A stretch of DNA of 21,145 nt from Chara braunii (GCA_003427395.1 BFEA01000073.1:2976677-2997821); one strand, 5' to 3'. Positions 1 through 8,263 are shown, counted from the stretch's first letter. Translations and numbers: made by a program. Notes: generated by a model not told the origin, from the sequence alone.

Positions 1-21
1 CCAATAAGTTCCAAACACGGT

Positions 22-312
22 CGCAAAGTCCCCTAAGAATGTTCATTGTCGGTTCCTCACGTCGTCGATTCCCACGTGATGAGTACAATAAACAACGGCA
101 GAATGACAGGTCCCCCTCCCCGGAATGGATCTAACGGTGGATTGCGTGAAATCTGCTCTCAAAGATCCACATCGGATAGAAGGTCCTGCAATCAGCCGCT
201 GCTTGCTGGTAAGCATCATATGATGTGTCCATACGATCGACATCCAAAACTGTTTGGTGAGCATCTAGTGCTACGCCAAGCAGTTCTGCCGCAAGGTCCT
301 CTAAGAATGCTT
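22..312. repeat. Short direct repeat pair in the 5' flank
   Basis: The 24 bases at 22-45 recur with a few changes at 289-312 (shared core CTAAGAATG preceded by CGCAAAGTCC or CGCAAGGTCC). The spacing is 267 bp. Overlapping frames here are open for about 60-100 codons on both strands, but none resembles the downstream gene family and I call no gene in 1-520. This may be remnant repeat DNA upstream of the tandem genes. Confidence 0.35.
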
Positions 313-521
313 TTAGCATTAGAGACCTGAGACCGCCGACTGTTTGGCAGTTCTTTGAAGGTGGTCATTTCAACCGATGCAGAGGGTTCGTGATCACTTC
401 CATTGCTTGTATACGTGCCCGTGGCTGCTCGACCTGGCATACATGTAGTGTTGTTTGACACTTCCTTACGGTGCTCTGTCGAATACCGATAACCGCGAAT
501 TGACTCGCTGTTCAACTAGAG

Positions 522-560
522 TCTCTCTCTCTCTCTCTGTCTCTCTCTCTCTCTCTCTCC
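522..560. repeat. (CT)n microsatellite
   Basis: About 39 bp of CT dinucleotides with one GT interruption. It lies 200 bp upstream of gene copy 1. Short frames crossing it encode only Leu/Ser or Arg/Glu low complexity and are not genes. Confidence 0.9.
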
Positions 561-718
561 TGCCATGCCCGTTGATGCGCCTCTCGCCCGAGTGGGTGCA
601 GTGCGGCCGTGCGGTGGTGGTCGTGTTCAACAAGACGCCCGTCATTGGATTTTGGACGGAAGTCCTTGGGGGTCATGGTTATTTTCTTTCCCTGTGAGCT
701 GGGTGAAAGCATTTGCTC

Positions 719-744
719 TTTTTTTTTTTTTTTGTGGCCTGCAG
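719..744 (+). promoter_or_regulatory. Candidate 3' splice site before gene copy 1
   Basis: Fifteen T's (719-733) are followed by GTGGCCTGCAG, with the AG at 743-744. This is a textbook polypyrimidine tract plus acceptor. The likely start codon of gene copy 1 lies 18 bp further on, so copy 1 may have a 5' exon or 5' UTR intron upstream. No equally clear donor was identified. The same T run could also be a plain homopolymer. Confidence 0.4.
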
Positions 745-761
745 GGCATTTGCCGGTCGCG

Positions 762-1679
762 ATGGCCATGTCGGAGTTGATTATCCTGGGTGATTGGCGT
801 GAGCGCATGGCATACCCTTTTCTCCCATGCTCGCTGCGCGTCTCAGGCAGTGGAAACTCCACTGTTATTGACGGTGCAACAAGAGATGAGATGGAGTGTG
901 ATCCTTGGATGAAGGCCCCCCCATTCACTGATGCTCCCCTGGACTCGTGGAAAGAGCATGAATGGGACAAAATGCTCAGGGAGTGTCCGTGGGCGGACGA
1001 CAACAAGTTCGCTAACATGTGCGAGTTTGGAAGTTTCATTCCCATGCCTAGAGCTGTGCTGGGTTCAGTTCGGTGTCGTTGCTTGAGTGCAAAGCTGAAT
1101 ATTCCTCGTCATCAAAATGTGTTGGCCTGCAGTGTCGTGACTGCTTCGCCTCGCACATGGTCCCGTGCGCTGAAACACGAGTTGCTTGCCTGTGCACGAC
1201 ATTCCGAGTTCCTCGATCAGTACCCGTTGCGCTCTCCAGGGCTGTTGCCTCGAGCAGTTTCCTACTGTTGCGTTAGATTGCGTCTCAGAAAGTTATTCTT
1301 ATCTAGGGTCCTTTGCGTCGCGTGTTCGAATCTGAATAGGACCTTGACTGACGCTGTGGTCTACGTGTCCAGGAATGAGTTGCACCTCGGGAGAGACATT
1401 ATCGGTTTGGTCACAATAGAATATGAAGGGACATGGGATTTGGTAATCGGGGGTAAGGTGGACGATGTGGACGCTTGGCGTGAGGTTCAAGCTCAAGCGT
1501 CCTCTATACGGGATGCTATAGGCAGGTCTCTGGCCGGAAGGACCGGGTTCGTTCGCATGAAATATATTTCTATATTCGCGGAAGATGCTCCAGTCGATGC
1601 GCCGCAGTGTCTTACGTTCGGGTCGCCTGTTCGAACTTTGAATGAACGCATGTACACACCGGCCTGTCATCATCGGTAG
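762..1679 (+). CDS. Unrecognised protein, tandem family copy 1 (305 aa)
   Basis: I do not recognise this family and assign no function. The reading frame is open further upstream to 609, but family similarity begins only around residue 15. I therefore take the ATG at 762, just after a candidate splice acceptor (a second ATG lies at 768). Blocks shared with the two downstream copies are: DPWM near residue 47; CPWA..NKFANM.EFG at 75-90; SPRTW at 129-133; ELLACARH at 140-147; AVSYCCVRL at 165-173; RVLCVA.SN at 182-190; DAVV.VSRNE at 197-206; and IRDAIG with FVRMK around 249-267. It is rich in Cys and Trp, with no signal peptide or clear membrane segment. Copy 1 is the most diverged copy and has extra residues around 105-120. 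Frame and cysteines survive despite that divergence, which suggests past selection on the protein. Confidence 0.65.
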   Translation: MAMSELIILGDWRERMAYPFLPCSLRVSGSGNSTVIDGATRDEMECDPWMKAPPFTDAPLDSWKEHEWDKMLRECPWADDNKFANMCEFGSFIPMPRAVLGSVRCRCLSAKLNIPRHQNVLACSVVTASPRTWSRALKHELLACARHSEFLDQYPLRSPGLLPRAVSYCCVRLRLRKLFLSRVLCVACSNLNRTLTDAVVYVSRNELHLGRDIIGLVTIEYEGTWDLVIGGKVDDVDAWREVQAQASSIRDAIGRSLAGRTGFVRMKYISIFAEDAPVDAPQCLTFGSPVRTLNERMYTPACHHR

Positions 1680-1760
1680 AAGTGAAAGTTCTGAACGGAT
1701 GTTACACGCCGATTTCCTTATACATTACACACATGAGCTCATGGTGTGCGCACCTATCTC

Positions 1761-1815
1761 TCCATCTAAGTGCGAGTTCACTCGCACTTGCTGTGTGCAC
1801 CCCGAGCTTTCCACT
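1761..1815. repeat. 3' hairpin module, copy a
   Basis: A module of about 55 bp begins CCATCTAA and ends in CCCCGAGC plus a few bases. It contains a perfect 9-bp stem, AAGTGCGAG (1768-1776) with CTCGCACTT (1781-1789), closed by a TTCA loop. It lies 90 bp after the stop of gene copy 1 and is repeated at 1840-1892 and 4836-4893. Confidence 0.75.
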
Positions 1816-1839
1816 TCAGCGGTGTGACCACATGTCTCT

Positions 1840-1892
1840 CCATCTAACTGCGAGTTCACTCGCATTTGTGCTCTGAACCCCGAGCAATCCGC
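1840..1892. repeat. 3' hairpin module, copy b
   Basis: Second copy of the module at 1761, with the same CCATCTAA start and CCCCGAGCAATCCGCT end. The stem is AACTGCGAG (1846-1854) with CTCGCATTT (1859-1867), pairing 8 of 9, and the loop is again TTCA. It lies between gene copies 1 and 2. Confidence 0.7.
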
Positions 1893-2019
1893 TGAGTGAA
1901 TGTGTTGACGACTGCGTGTGGGCGTGGCCACGACAGTTTCCGTTCGCCAACTATGTTCATGAGTGTCAACGTGCCCGTGTGTATCGTTTGGTATGTGCGC
2001 GTGGTGTGTAGGGTGCGTA

Positions 2020-3024
2020 ATGGAGGCGACCTTCTCGACACCACGAATCATGGAGTCGAACTTCTCGACACCACGGACCATGAATCCCGAGATGCACATT
2101 CGCTTGGCAGAACCGTTTCCTCCTTGCGCGAGATCCGTGCGGCATTTTAACGGTGTAACTACGATCCACGGAGCGACCGCAGAGAACTTCGACGAGGACC
2201 CCTGGATGACGGTCGTCCCGTGCATGAACGGGCATATTGACGATTGGTGCGATGGGAATTGGGCCACGATGGAGAGTCGTTGCCCTTGGGCAGGCCAGTA
2301 CAAGTTCGCCAACATGTTGGAGTTCGGGAACCTTATCCCGCTGTCTGACGCTGTCCTCGGACACAAGTTCCTGAACCATATGCGCAGAGCACTGGGCTGC
2401 ATTAGCCACCATTTCAGCCTCCTCGAGTGCCACTACGTCAGGTCGTCGCCACGAAGTTGGGGAGGCTTGCGGAAACAAGAGTTGGTGGACTGCGCTCGTC
2501 ACTGCTTGTTCCTGGAGCAGTACACACTCCGGTGCCCTGGGAATTCTCCACAGGTTGTGTCATACTGTTGTGTGCGATTGACTGTGTCCGGGTCTGATTT
2601 CGCCAGAGTTCTATGTGTCGTTGCGTCGAACAAGAGCAGGAAATTCGTTGATGCAGTTGTGCTTGTATCACGCAACGAGGTGGTAATTGAGGGGTCCAAA
2701 TTCGTGCCGACGTGCGGGCCTGCTCGTGTAGATGGGTGGCGAGATTTTGTTATAGCAGGGCTGGTCCGAAACTTTTCGTTGCATCATGAGGTCGAGGAGA
2801 AAGTGTCCGATATACGGGACTGTATAGGGAATTCCTTAGCAAGACCGGGAGTGTTTGTCAGGATGAAACACATGTCCGTCTTTTCGGAGAGTACATCAGT
2901 AGACGAACCGCAGATCTACGTGTACGGATCATCAATGAATGCTTTGTATGGCTTCGGTACACGACCTCGTCCCCGGAGAACCCCAAATGTCACTAGATCT
3001 GGACGTGTGGTCAGACTTAAGTGA
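2020..3024 (+). CDS. Unrecognised protein, tandem family copy 2 (334 aa)
   Basis: This is the best preserved copy of the family; its function is unknown. The frame is open from 1963, but I choose the ATG at 2020. The 25 bases before it (GTGTGTAGGGTGCGTA before ATG) closely match those before copy 3, and the matching residues start there. Residues 1-20 are two 10-residue repeats of the type ME..FSTPR. Conserved blocks are: PCARSVRH 35-42; DEDPWMTVVP 58-67; CPWAGQYKFANMLEFG 88-103; SPRSW 143-147; ELVDCARHC 154-162; VVSYCCVRL 179-187; FARVLCV 194-200; DAVVLVSRNE 211-220; VEEKVSDIRDCIGNSLA 258-274; and FVRMKHMSVF 279-288. The last 20 residues are basic and contain TRSGRVVRLK. No signal peptide or membrane segment is evident. 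The stop codon lies inside a hairpin motif at 3019-3040. The many Cys and Trp residues suggest a compact or metal-binding fold, but no standard zinc-finger spacing is seen. Confidence 0.75.
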   Translation: MEATFSTPRIMESNFSTPRTMNPEMHIRLAEPFPPCARSVRHFNGVTTIHGATAENFDEDPWMTVVPCMNGHIDDWCDGNWATMESRCPWAGQYKFANMLEFGNLIPLSDAVLGHKFLNHMRRALGCISHHFSLLECHYVRSSPRSWGGLRKQELVDCARHCLFLEQYTLRCPGNSPQVVSYCCVRLTVSGSDFARVLCVVASNKSRKFVDAVVLVSRNEVVIEGSKFVPTCGPARVDGWRDFVIAGLVRNFSLHHEVEEKVSDIRDCIGNSLARPGVFVRMKHMSVFSESTSVDEPQIYVYGSSMNALYGFGTRPRPRRTPNVTRSGRVVRLK

Positions 3025-3089
3025 GAGTTCACTCGCACTTTGCTTAAGTGAGAGTTAGCTCGCACGTAAGTGAGAGTTCATTCGCACTT
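3019..3089. repeat. Three tandem hairpins at the end of gene copy 2
   Basis: Three consecutive stem-loops occupy 3019-3040, 3046-3067 and 3068-3089. Each has 5' arm AAGTGAGAG, loop TTCA (TTAG in the second), and 3' arm CTCGCACTT, CTCGCACGT or TTCGCACTT. Pairing is imperfect, with one A/G mismatch in the first. The TGA stop of copy 2 (3022-3024) is part of the first arm. They are related to the motif at 1768-1867, without its longer flanks. Confidence 0.7.
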
Positions 3090-3112
3090 TGATTAAGTGA
3101 GGAGCTTGTCGA

Positions 3113-3118
3113 TATATA
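3113..3118 (+). promoter_or_regulatory. Possible TATA box for gene copy 3
   Basis: TATATA lies 122 bp before the ATG of copy 3, between the hairpin array and the gene. No equivalent is obvious before copy 2, which weakens the assignment. Confidence 0.25.
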
Positions 3119-3239
3119 GTGCGGGGCGTGACGATTGAGTGTTGGCCGCACCAGGGGACTTATCATTGGACAACTTTATTTACGACGGTCTACACGTCCG
3201 TATGTGTCGTTTGTGTGTTCGTGATGTGTAGGGAGCGCA

Positions 3240-4241
3240 ATGTCGTCGAGACCTTCAACAAGCGTCAGCATGAGTCCCGAGACGCACATGCGCTTGAGTC
3301 CCGAGAAGCACATGCGCTTAGCAAAACCGTTTTCACCTTGTGCGAGATCGGTGCGGCATCATGACGGTCAAACGTGGATCGACGAAGCAGCCAAGGAGGA
3401 CTTCGACGAGGACCCATGGATGACCGTCGTCCCGTACATGAACCAGCATCTCGACGAATGGAACGATAATGATTGGAAGGCGATGGAGCGTGCCTGCCCT
3501 TGGGCAAGCCATTACAAGTTTGCCAACATGTTAGAGTTCGGGAGCCTCATTGCACTGCCTGATGGTGTCCTCCAACGAAAGACCCGAGACGATAAGGGTA
3601 AACCGATCCGCTACCGTACCAGCTTGAGACGTTGCCTCCACTGCGAGTACATCACATCTTCGCCACGAACTTGGGGAAGTTCGCAGAAGCAAGAGTTGGT
3701 GGACTGCGCTCGTCATTGTTCATTCTTGGAACACTACCCGCCCCGTTGCCCAGAGACTTCTCCACAAGCTATATCATATTGTTGTGCGCGGTTGACTGAT
3801 GACGAATGTCCTTTCGCCAGAGTGCTATGTGTGGCTTCTTCAGACAAAAGTAGAAAACTCATGGATGCAGTTGTGCTCGTGTCATGGAACGAGATGGTAC
3901 AACAGGATTACAAATTCAAGCCGGTTATGTCTCGCCCCGATGTAGATGGGCGGTCAGATTTCGTGAGAGCAGGTCAGGTCAGATGTTTAGAATTGTTTTA
4001 TGAGGTGGAAGAGAAAGTGTCCGTAATACGAGACTGTATAGGGAATTCCTTAGCATGACGAGGAGGGTTTGTCATGATGAAATACATGTCCGTGTTTTCG
4101 GATTCTGCAACTGTCCACGAACCGCAGAGCCACGTATATGGATCATCTATGAATGCCATGTATGGTTTCGGTTCACGACCTTGTCTGCGAGAAACCCCGT
4201 ATGTCACAAGATACGGACGTGTGGTCAGACCTTGCGTTTAA
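3240..4241 (+). pseudogene. Tandem family copy 3, one in-frame TGA
   Basis: This is a paralogue of copy 2 with the same upstream context and start. It reads 272 codons to a TGA at 4056-4058. The same frame then continues, still matching copy 2, for 60 more codons to TAA at 4239-4241. The full frame is 333 codons against 334 for copy 2. At the break copy 2 has AGA (Arg), so a single base change explains the stop. After it the match includes FVMMKYMSVF, EPQ and SSMNAMYGFG. Other shared blocks are PCARSVRH 33-40, DEDPWMTVVP 56-65, CPWASHYKFANMLEFG 86-101, SPRTW 141-145, QELVDCARHC 151-160 and DAVVLVSWNE 209-218. Residues 12-27 contain a duplicated SPE.HMRL unit. It may be a recent pseudogene, a shorter functional protein, or a case of stop readthrough. 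I cannot decide, and label it pseudogene because the missing part is conserved in both other copies. Confidence 0.6.
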
Positions 4242-4277
4242 GGGAAAACATGTTAAAATACAATCTTGTGGAACATG

Positions 4278-4302
4278 ATGTGCATGTGCATGTGCATGTG
4301 CA
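4278..4302. repeat. (ATGTGC)n hexamer repeat
   Basis: About four units of a TGCATG hexamer after gene copy 3. The surrounding stretch 4242-4835 holds no gene I can support. It contains a near-duplicate of about 20 bp (around 4365-4384 and 4405-4424, core CGCACCTCTATCTA) and scattered repeats such as TTGTCCATGCAAA. Confidence 0.7.
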
Positions 4303-4835
4303 CCTTGAAATGGTGGATATGCAGCCAATCACACGTTGCCTCTCCTTTGCAACTACTGCCTCTCGCACCTCTATCTATTACTTCATACACGTTGCCGCTC
4401 GCATCGCACCTCTATCTACTACTTGTTTTTTGCTTCGGATGTTTTCCCGGAAACAACCCCTGTCTACTTTGCAATGTGCGGTTCACAACTCTGCGTGTGG
4501 TGTTTTCATTTACGAAGGTGCAATGTTAGGAAAAGACTATGCAAGTTGCGAGTGTTTCCATCTCCACGTTGTGGTGACAAGAGAAAATGTTCTGAATGGA
4601 TGTCATGTATCTTGTCCATGCAAAGAAATGACACGCCGATGACCTTGCAAGTGTTTCGATCTCCGATGTTCATACCAATGTCTTATAGTCCTATATATGC
4701 TCATGTCAAGGAGGGGATCGATGTTTGCGATGACAAGAGTGAATGTTAGGAATCTATGTTATTGATTTGTCCATGCAAATGAGAAGCCAACATCTGTATC
4801 GTATCACCGCGCTGATGGTGTGCGTTCATGTTGTC

Positions 4836-4893
4836 CATCTAAATGAGAGTTCACTTCGACTTGTGGTGTGTACCCCGAGCAATCTGCTAGTTG
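4836..4893. repeat. 3' hairpin module, copy c (degraded)
   Basis: Third copy of the module seen at 1761 and 1840, with the same CCATCTAA start and CCCCGAGCAATCTGCT end. The hairpin arms AAATGAGAG (4841-4849) and CTTCGACTT (4854-4862) keep the TTCA loop but pair poorly. Its position 600 bp after copy 3 suggests that gene and 3' flank were duplicated together. Confidence 0.6.
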
Positions 4894-5051
4894 TCCATGC
4901 AAATGTCCAAGAACTGATAACCTGCGGGATCTAGAGTTCAATTCTGCCTTAGTCGTCGCACACCTGTTTTCGAGGCTGAATCTGCCCGCGACTTTGGTGC
5001 AGATTCTTCCATATGACTCTTCAGCATGGGGCTCAAATTTATAATAGGCGG

Positions 5052-5083
<32 letters not shown>

Positions 5084-5366
5084 AACTATAACAATAAAAA
5101 CTAAATACATAAAAGAAAAATAACTAAATACTAACTAGCTAACTAACTGCTCATACCACTTGTCGTGCACCACCGAGCTTAACAGTTCCAACCAACTACT
5201 AATTTCTAGTAAATAGGTCACGGGATTGCACCCCGGCCAACTGAGCCCGGGTGAAAAGCGTTGTGGTGCTCCTTGACAAAAAGTAACTAGCTCAGAGCTC
5301 GGATGGACTCGATCCCCGAGTCTGTCGCTTAATAATTCGTACCCGTACCTACTGAGCTAGCTCCCA
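5052..5366 (-). mobile_element. tRNA-derived SINE-like element with poly(T) end
   Basis: On the minus strand, starting near 5365, the sequence GGGAGCTAGCTCAGTAGG contains a perfect pol III A box (TAGCTCAGTAGG, 5359-5348). A B box (GATCGAGTCC) follows about 40 bases later. The two are spaced as in a tRNA, and the B box sits in a T-arm-like stem. A second tRNA-like stretch (GGGCTCAGTTGG, then GTGCAATCC) follows at about 5248-5220, perhaps part of a composite head. The body then becomes T-rich with TTAGTTAGC-type repeats and ends in 29 T's (A's at 5052-5080 on the plus strand). SINEs ending in T rather than A are known in plants (Au family), usually with much shorter T runs. I found no clear target-site duplication. 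A decayed tRNA pseudogene next to a homopolymer is the alternative. Confidence 0.5.
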
Positions 5367-6830
5367 CTTCGAAAAGAAGGGGAGCAACTCTTGTATAAGT
5401 ACAGCAGTGGGGCCTAGCCCAACTAGTGGATCGGGCCCATTCTTAGCTTTGTGTGTGTGTATGCTTGTTGGTCTGTGTTTCTGTCTAAGTGCTTGTCGGC
5501 TTGAGTGTGTGTGTGTGACCCGTAAGGACACTTTGTTTGCTCGGAAGGCCCAAAGGGACGGTACTTACCTATGGTCGTGACATTGAGGGTTGCAGCAGGG
5601 AAAACACTCAAGCGGTGGGAAAAACACTCGAGTGGCGGGGAAAGAAACCCGCGACACCTTTAAAAACTACGGAAAATGTTCAAGTAGTAGGTAGGCTGAT
5701 ACCACACTAAGTAAAGGTAGATGTGCCGGGTACTCGAGGCCGAGCAGAAGGAGACAAAAGTTGACATTTTTAGAGGCCCAGTATTGGTAGATGGGTGGGT
5801 ACCAGTTCAAGTAGCCTGAGTCCAGGCTCTGTGCGGACAATATCAAAGCTTGCAACAGTGTCTCCCTCTACAAAAGGAGGAAGGCACTGGTCGCTTGGGT
5901 GGCCATGTGGATGTGAAGTCGCCATTCGAGGGGCGACTTCCCCTTATGTACAGGAGGCGGAGCTGGAGCCCCAACTCCACTCACGGCATACGAGTAAGGA
6001 CAGCGGTACCGGCTGCCGTTACCTATTATGGTAGGCAGTGTGTTTCTTTTGGCTGCCCCGGCTGCATGGCCGGGGTTATATTAATTTTCCAGTCGACTTT
6101 AGATTTTATGGCGGCGCGACCAGCCGACTTTCCCATACCTGTTGGTCCGACGCCCCATCACTCGTTCTAATTCATTTTTGGCTTACCGCCTGAGCCTTTG
6201 ACTGATTTAGATCATGGTCGCCACATCCCGCGCGATTTTTTCTCGTTCTCTTCCAACCCTCCGGCCCTCGCAGCCAAAGACTTTTAATTTTTTTACTAAC
6301 CCTTACCTGTTGTCGTATGCGTCGTATCACTGCGTATGATCACCTAGAAATCTCGGCCTCAACGGTCGAGAAGTTTGCTTCACGGCGCTATGTCAAAAAA
6401 TTCTCACTTTCTACTCTAGACTGTCTCCGGCACGGCGACCGGCGTCGATACTCTATCGAATGCAAAATCATGAGCAAATACCATTGTAAGGGTGTTTGCT
6501 CCGATAGTGCGCTCTCAGTAAGACAGTTAGCGTAAAGCCTTCGTTCACTAGTTGTTTACTCACCTCAACCCCTGGTGTCGTTCTACCCTGCATACCTCTT
6601 ACTGACAACTTTCGAAAAGATATCTCAGATCTTCCAAACCCGTATATTTATCCTCGACGCGCCTTCGACAATAATCAATCAGACAGGCTGGTCTCAGACA
6701 ATCTACCTAACAGGTCGCGTCGATCAGTCCTCTCACCATCTGGTTCAAAGCGCCCCCACCGTACACAGACGACAAAATACGCTTCCTTGAATCGGGGCGC
6801 CAACCCCAACCCAAGAGCAAAGTGAGTGTC
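5367..6830. other. No gene recognised
   Basis: Short GT microsatellites occur near 5448-5461 and 5503-5517. A 20-bp unit (GGGAAAAACACTC core) is duplicated near 5598-5636. Open frames reach about 100 codons at most, are unlike each other, and show no motif. The stretch from about 6170 is CT-biased on the plus strand. It could be a decayed downstream part of the minus-strand repeat unit at 6.8-8.3 kb, but I cannot align it convincingly. Confidence 0.5.
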
Positions 6831-6831
6831 G

Positions 6832-7204
6832 TTAACTGCTCGGCTCAAATTCCCAACTCCTCCGTACGTTTGTTCTATCACGAATGCGGACAAGCGACAT
6901 AGCAGTTTCCTTCGCGGCTTCAACGCTCAAGTACAAGAAAGTCGTTACCTCCGCCCAATAACCATGTGGAAGGAGACTACCCCTATATCTTATCCCGTTA
7001 TACTCTCGATAAGTCCACAACCACACTCTTGGCCTAAGGAGTATCGATCGCCACCCGAAGTTGTTGTCGTCCTTGTGGATGGGCCGAGAGGAAAGCGTGA
7101 ACTGCACTAGTTCTCCCTCTACAAACTCCGGGGGTTTATACCCCCAGTGGCCCACCACTGATCTACGACGGGGAACTCCTCTACTGCCGTAGGCTGCCAC
7201 ATCC
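6832..7204 (-). pseudogene. Second, more damaged copy of the minus-strand ORF
   Basis: It begins with ATG at 7204 (MWQPTAVEEF), clearly related to the start of the copy at 8263 (MWPPSIVEEY). The starting frame stops at 7119. Similarity continues in another frame from about 7140, with PPEFVEGEL, then FGWRSILLRPRVWLWTYREY and later FLYLSVEAAKETAM. These match the upstream copy's core at WRSILL, WLW.YRE and YLYLSPKAAKKAA. The frame switch falls at a run of five G's (minus strand, about 7137-7141). A further switch near 6900 is likely, since a GGVGNLSR stretch in a third frame resembles GVIGWAER. It follows the upstream copy by about 15 bp, giving a tandem unit of about 1.06 kb. Function unknown; probably decayed. 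Confidence 0.5.
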
Positions 7205-7219
7205 ACTCCGTCGCCCTGC

Positions 7220-8263
7220 CTAGACTCTGACGGCGACCCCTATCCTCGGGAAGTGAGCGTCGGCGATGTCGTCCTCCTCTCCGGACTCGGCGTCCTCCCT
7301 GTCGGAGTCTACCCAATCAGGTTCCCAAGCCTCCTTGTCGTCGTCGTCGAGCTCGTCCTCCTCACGATACTCAGGCACCCCTATATACACGTAATACTCG
7401 GTCAACTGGTAAATGGATATGAGGAGCTCCGTATCACGACTCCTTGAATCATGGCTTCACCAACAGCCCCAATCCTCACAGAAGAGCCTGCCTATGAACG
7501 TGATATACTCCGGGCCTGCCCGGAGCTCGCGATCCAACAAATCCCAGACGTATGACGGCGGGGGACGGTCCCACACATCATCGCCACTGGTGGGAGCAAT
7601 GGAACGGATCAGCTCTATAAGTTGAACTCTCTCGTTCCCCCACTGAGGTTCGGCAGTCACCAGGGAATAGTAAATATAATGGGAGTCATGCTCTCCCCTC
7701 GAGAAATGCTTGAGCTCCCTAGTGGTGAGGTAGGCCTATACCAGGCCCCCTACCCCTCCAAGCCCCGCATCCACAACGAATGTGGGAACAACTGTCCTCA
7801 GCCTAAGGCACGAGTAAGGGAAAAAACCGTCCTGGACCACCTGGAGGTCCCCAATGATGATGCGGGGAGGTAATCCATGAAGCAAGACTATCGGGTCTTG
7901 CTCCTCGTCAAAACGGAATGCCTCGATCTCCTCCTGCAGGTATCGTTCGGCCCAGCCTATAACCCCGCAGGTCCCCCACGTCACCAGAGTTAGAGCGGCC
8001 TTTTTGGCCGCCTTCGGGCTCAGGTACAAATAGGCCTTAACCTCGCCGTACGGCAGGCCTTTCCCACGTGCGCCGCTCGGTCCCTGGCTGCTCTTTATCT
8101 CTCTATACATCCACAGCCAAGCACCCGGCCACAAGAGGATAGATCTCCACTTATAGCAACTGTCGTGCCAGGAAGTGGCCCGCGTCGGCAGGGTGAGTTC
8201 GGGAGGTTCTACCTCCCAGACCAAGTCCACTGCATATTCCTCCACGATCGAGGGTGGCCACAT
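7220..8263 (-). pseudogene. Unrecognised minus-strand ORF with frameshift and TGA
   Basis: I do not recognise this protein. The first 175 codons run from ATG 8263 to TAG at 7736. They contain a Trp-rich core: KWRSILLWPGAWLWMYRE near residues 38-55, then GEVKAYLYLSPKAAKKAAL near 72-90. If one base is skipped in a five-G run near 7747, the frame stays open about 100 more codons (through GELKHFSRGEH, YIYYSLVTAEPQWG and PPPSYVWDLLDREL) to a TGA at 7457-7459. Past that TGA the same frame continues about 78 codons into an extremely acidic tail (EEDELDDDDKEAW and similar) and ends at 7220. The run of open segments separated by single lesions suggests one original protein of about 350 residues. Similarity to the neighbouring copy extends slightly upstream of the ATG, and a pyrimidine tract ending in TTAG lies there. 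The ATG may therefore not be the true start, and this may be an exon or part of a transposon polyprotein. Confidence 0.5.

Noticed and set aside
1073-1276. Alternative frame in copy 1 reading SLLEC like copy 2
   Set aside because: The main frame aligns both before and after (VLAC...TASPRTW), so the short match in the other frame is probably chance.
4055-4642. Plus-strand frame of 195 codons after copy 3
   Set aside because: Its first part is the out-of-frame shadow of the copy 3 C-terminus, and the rest is repeat-rich intergenic DNA.
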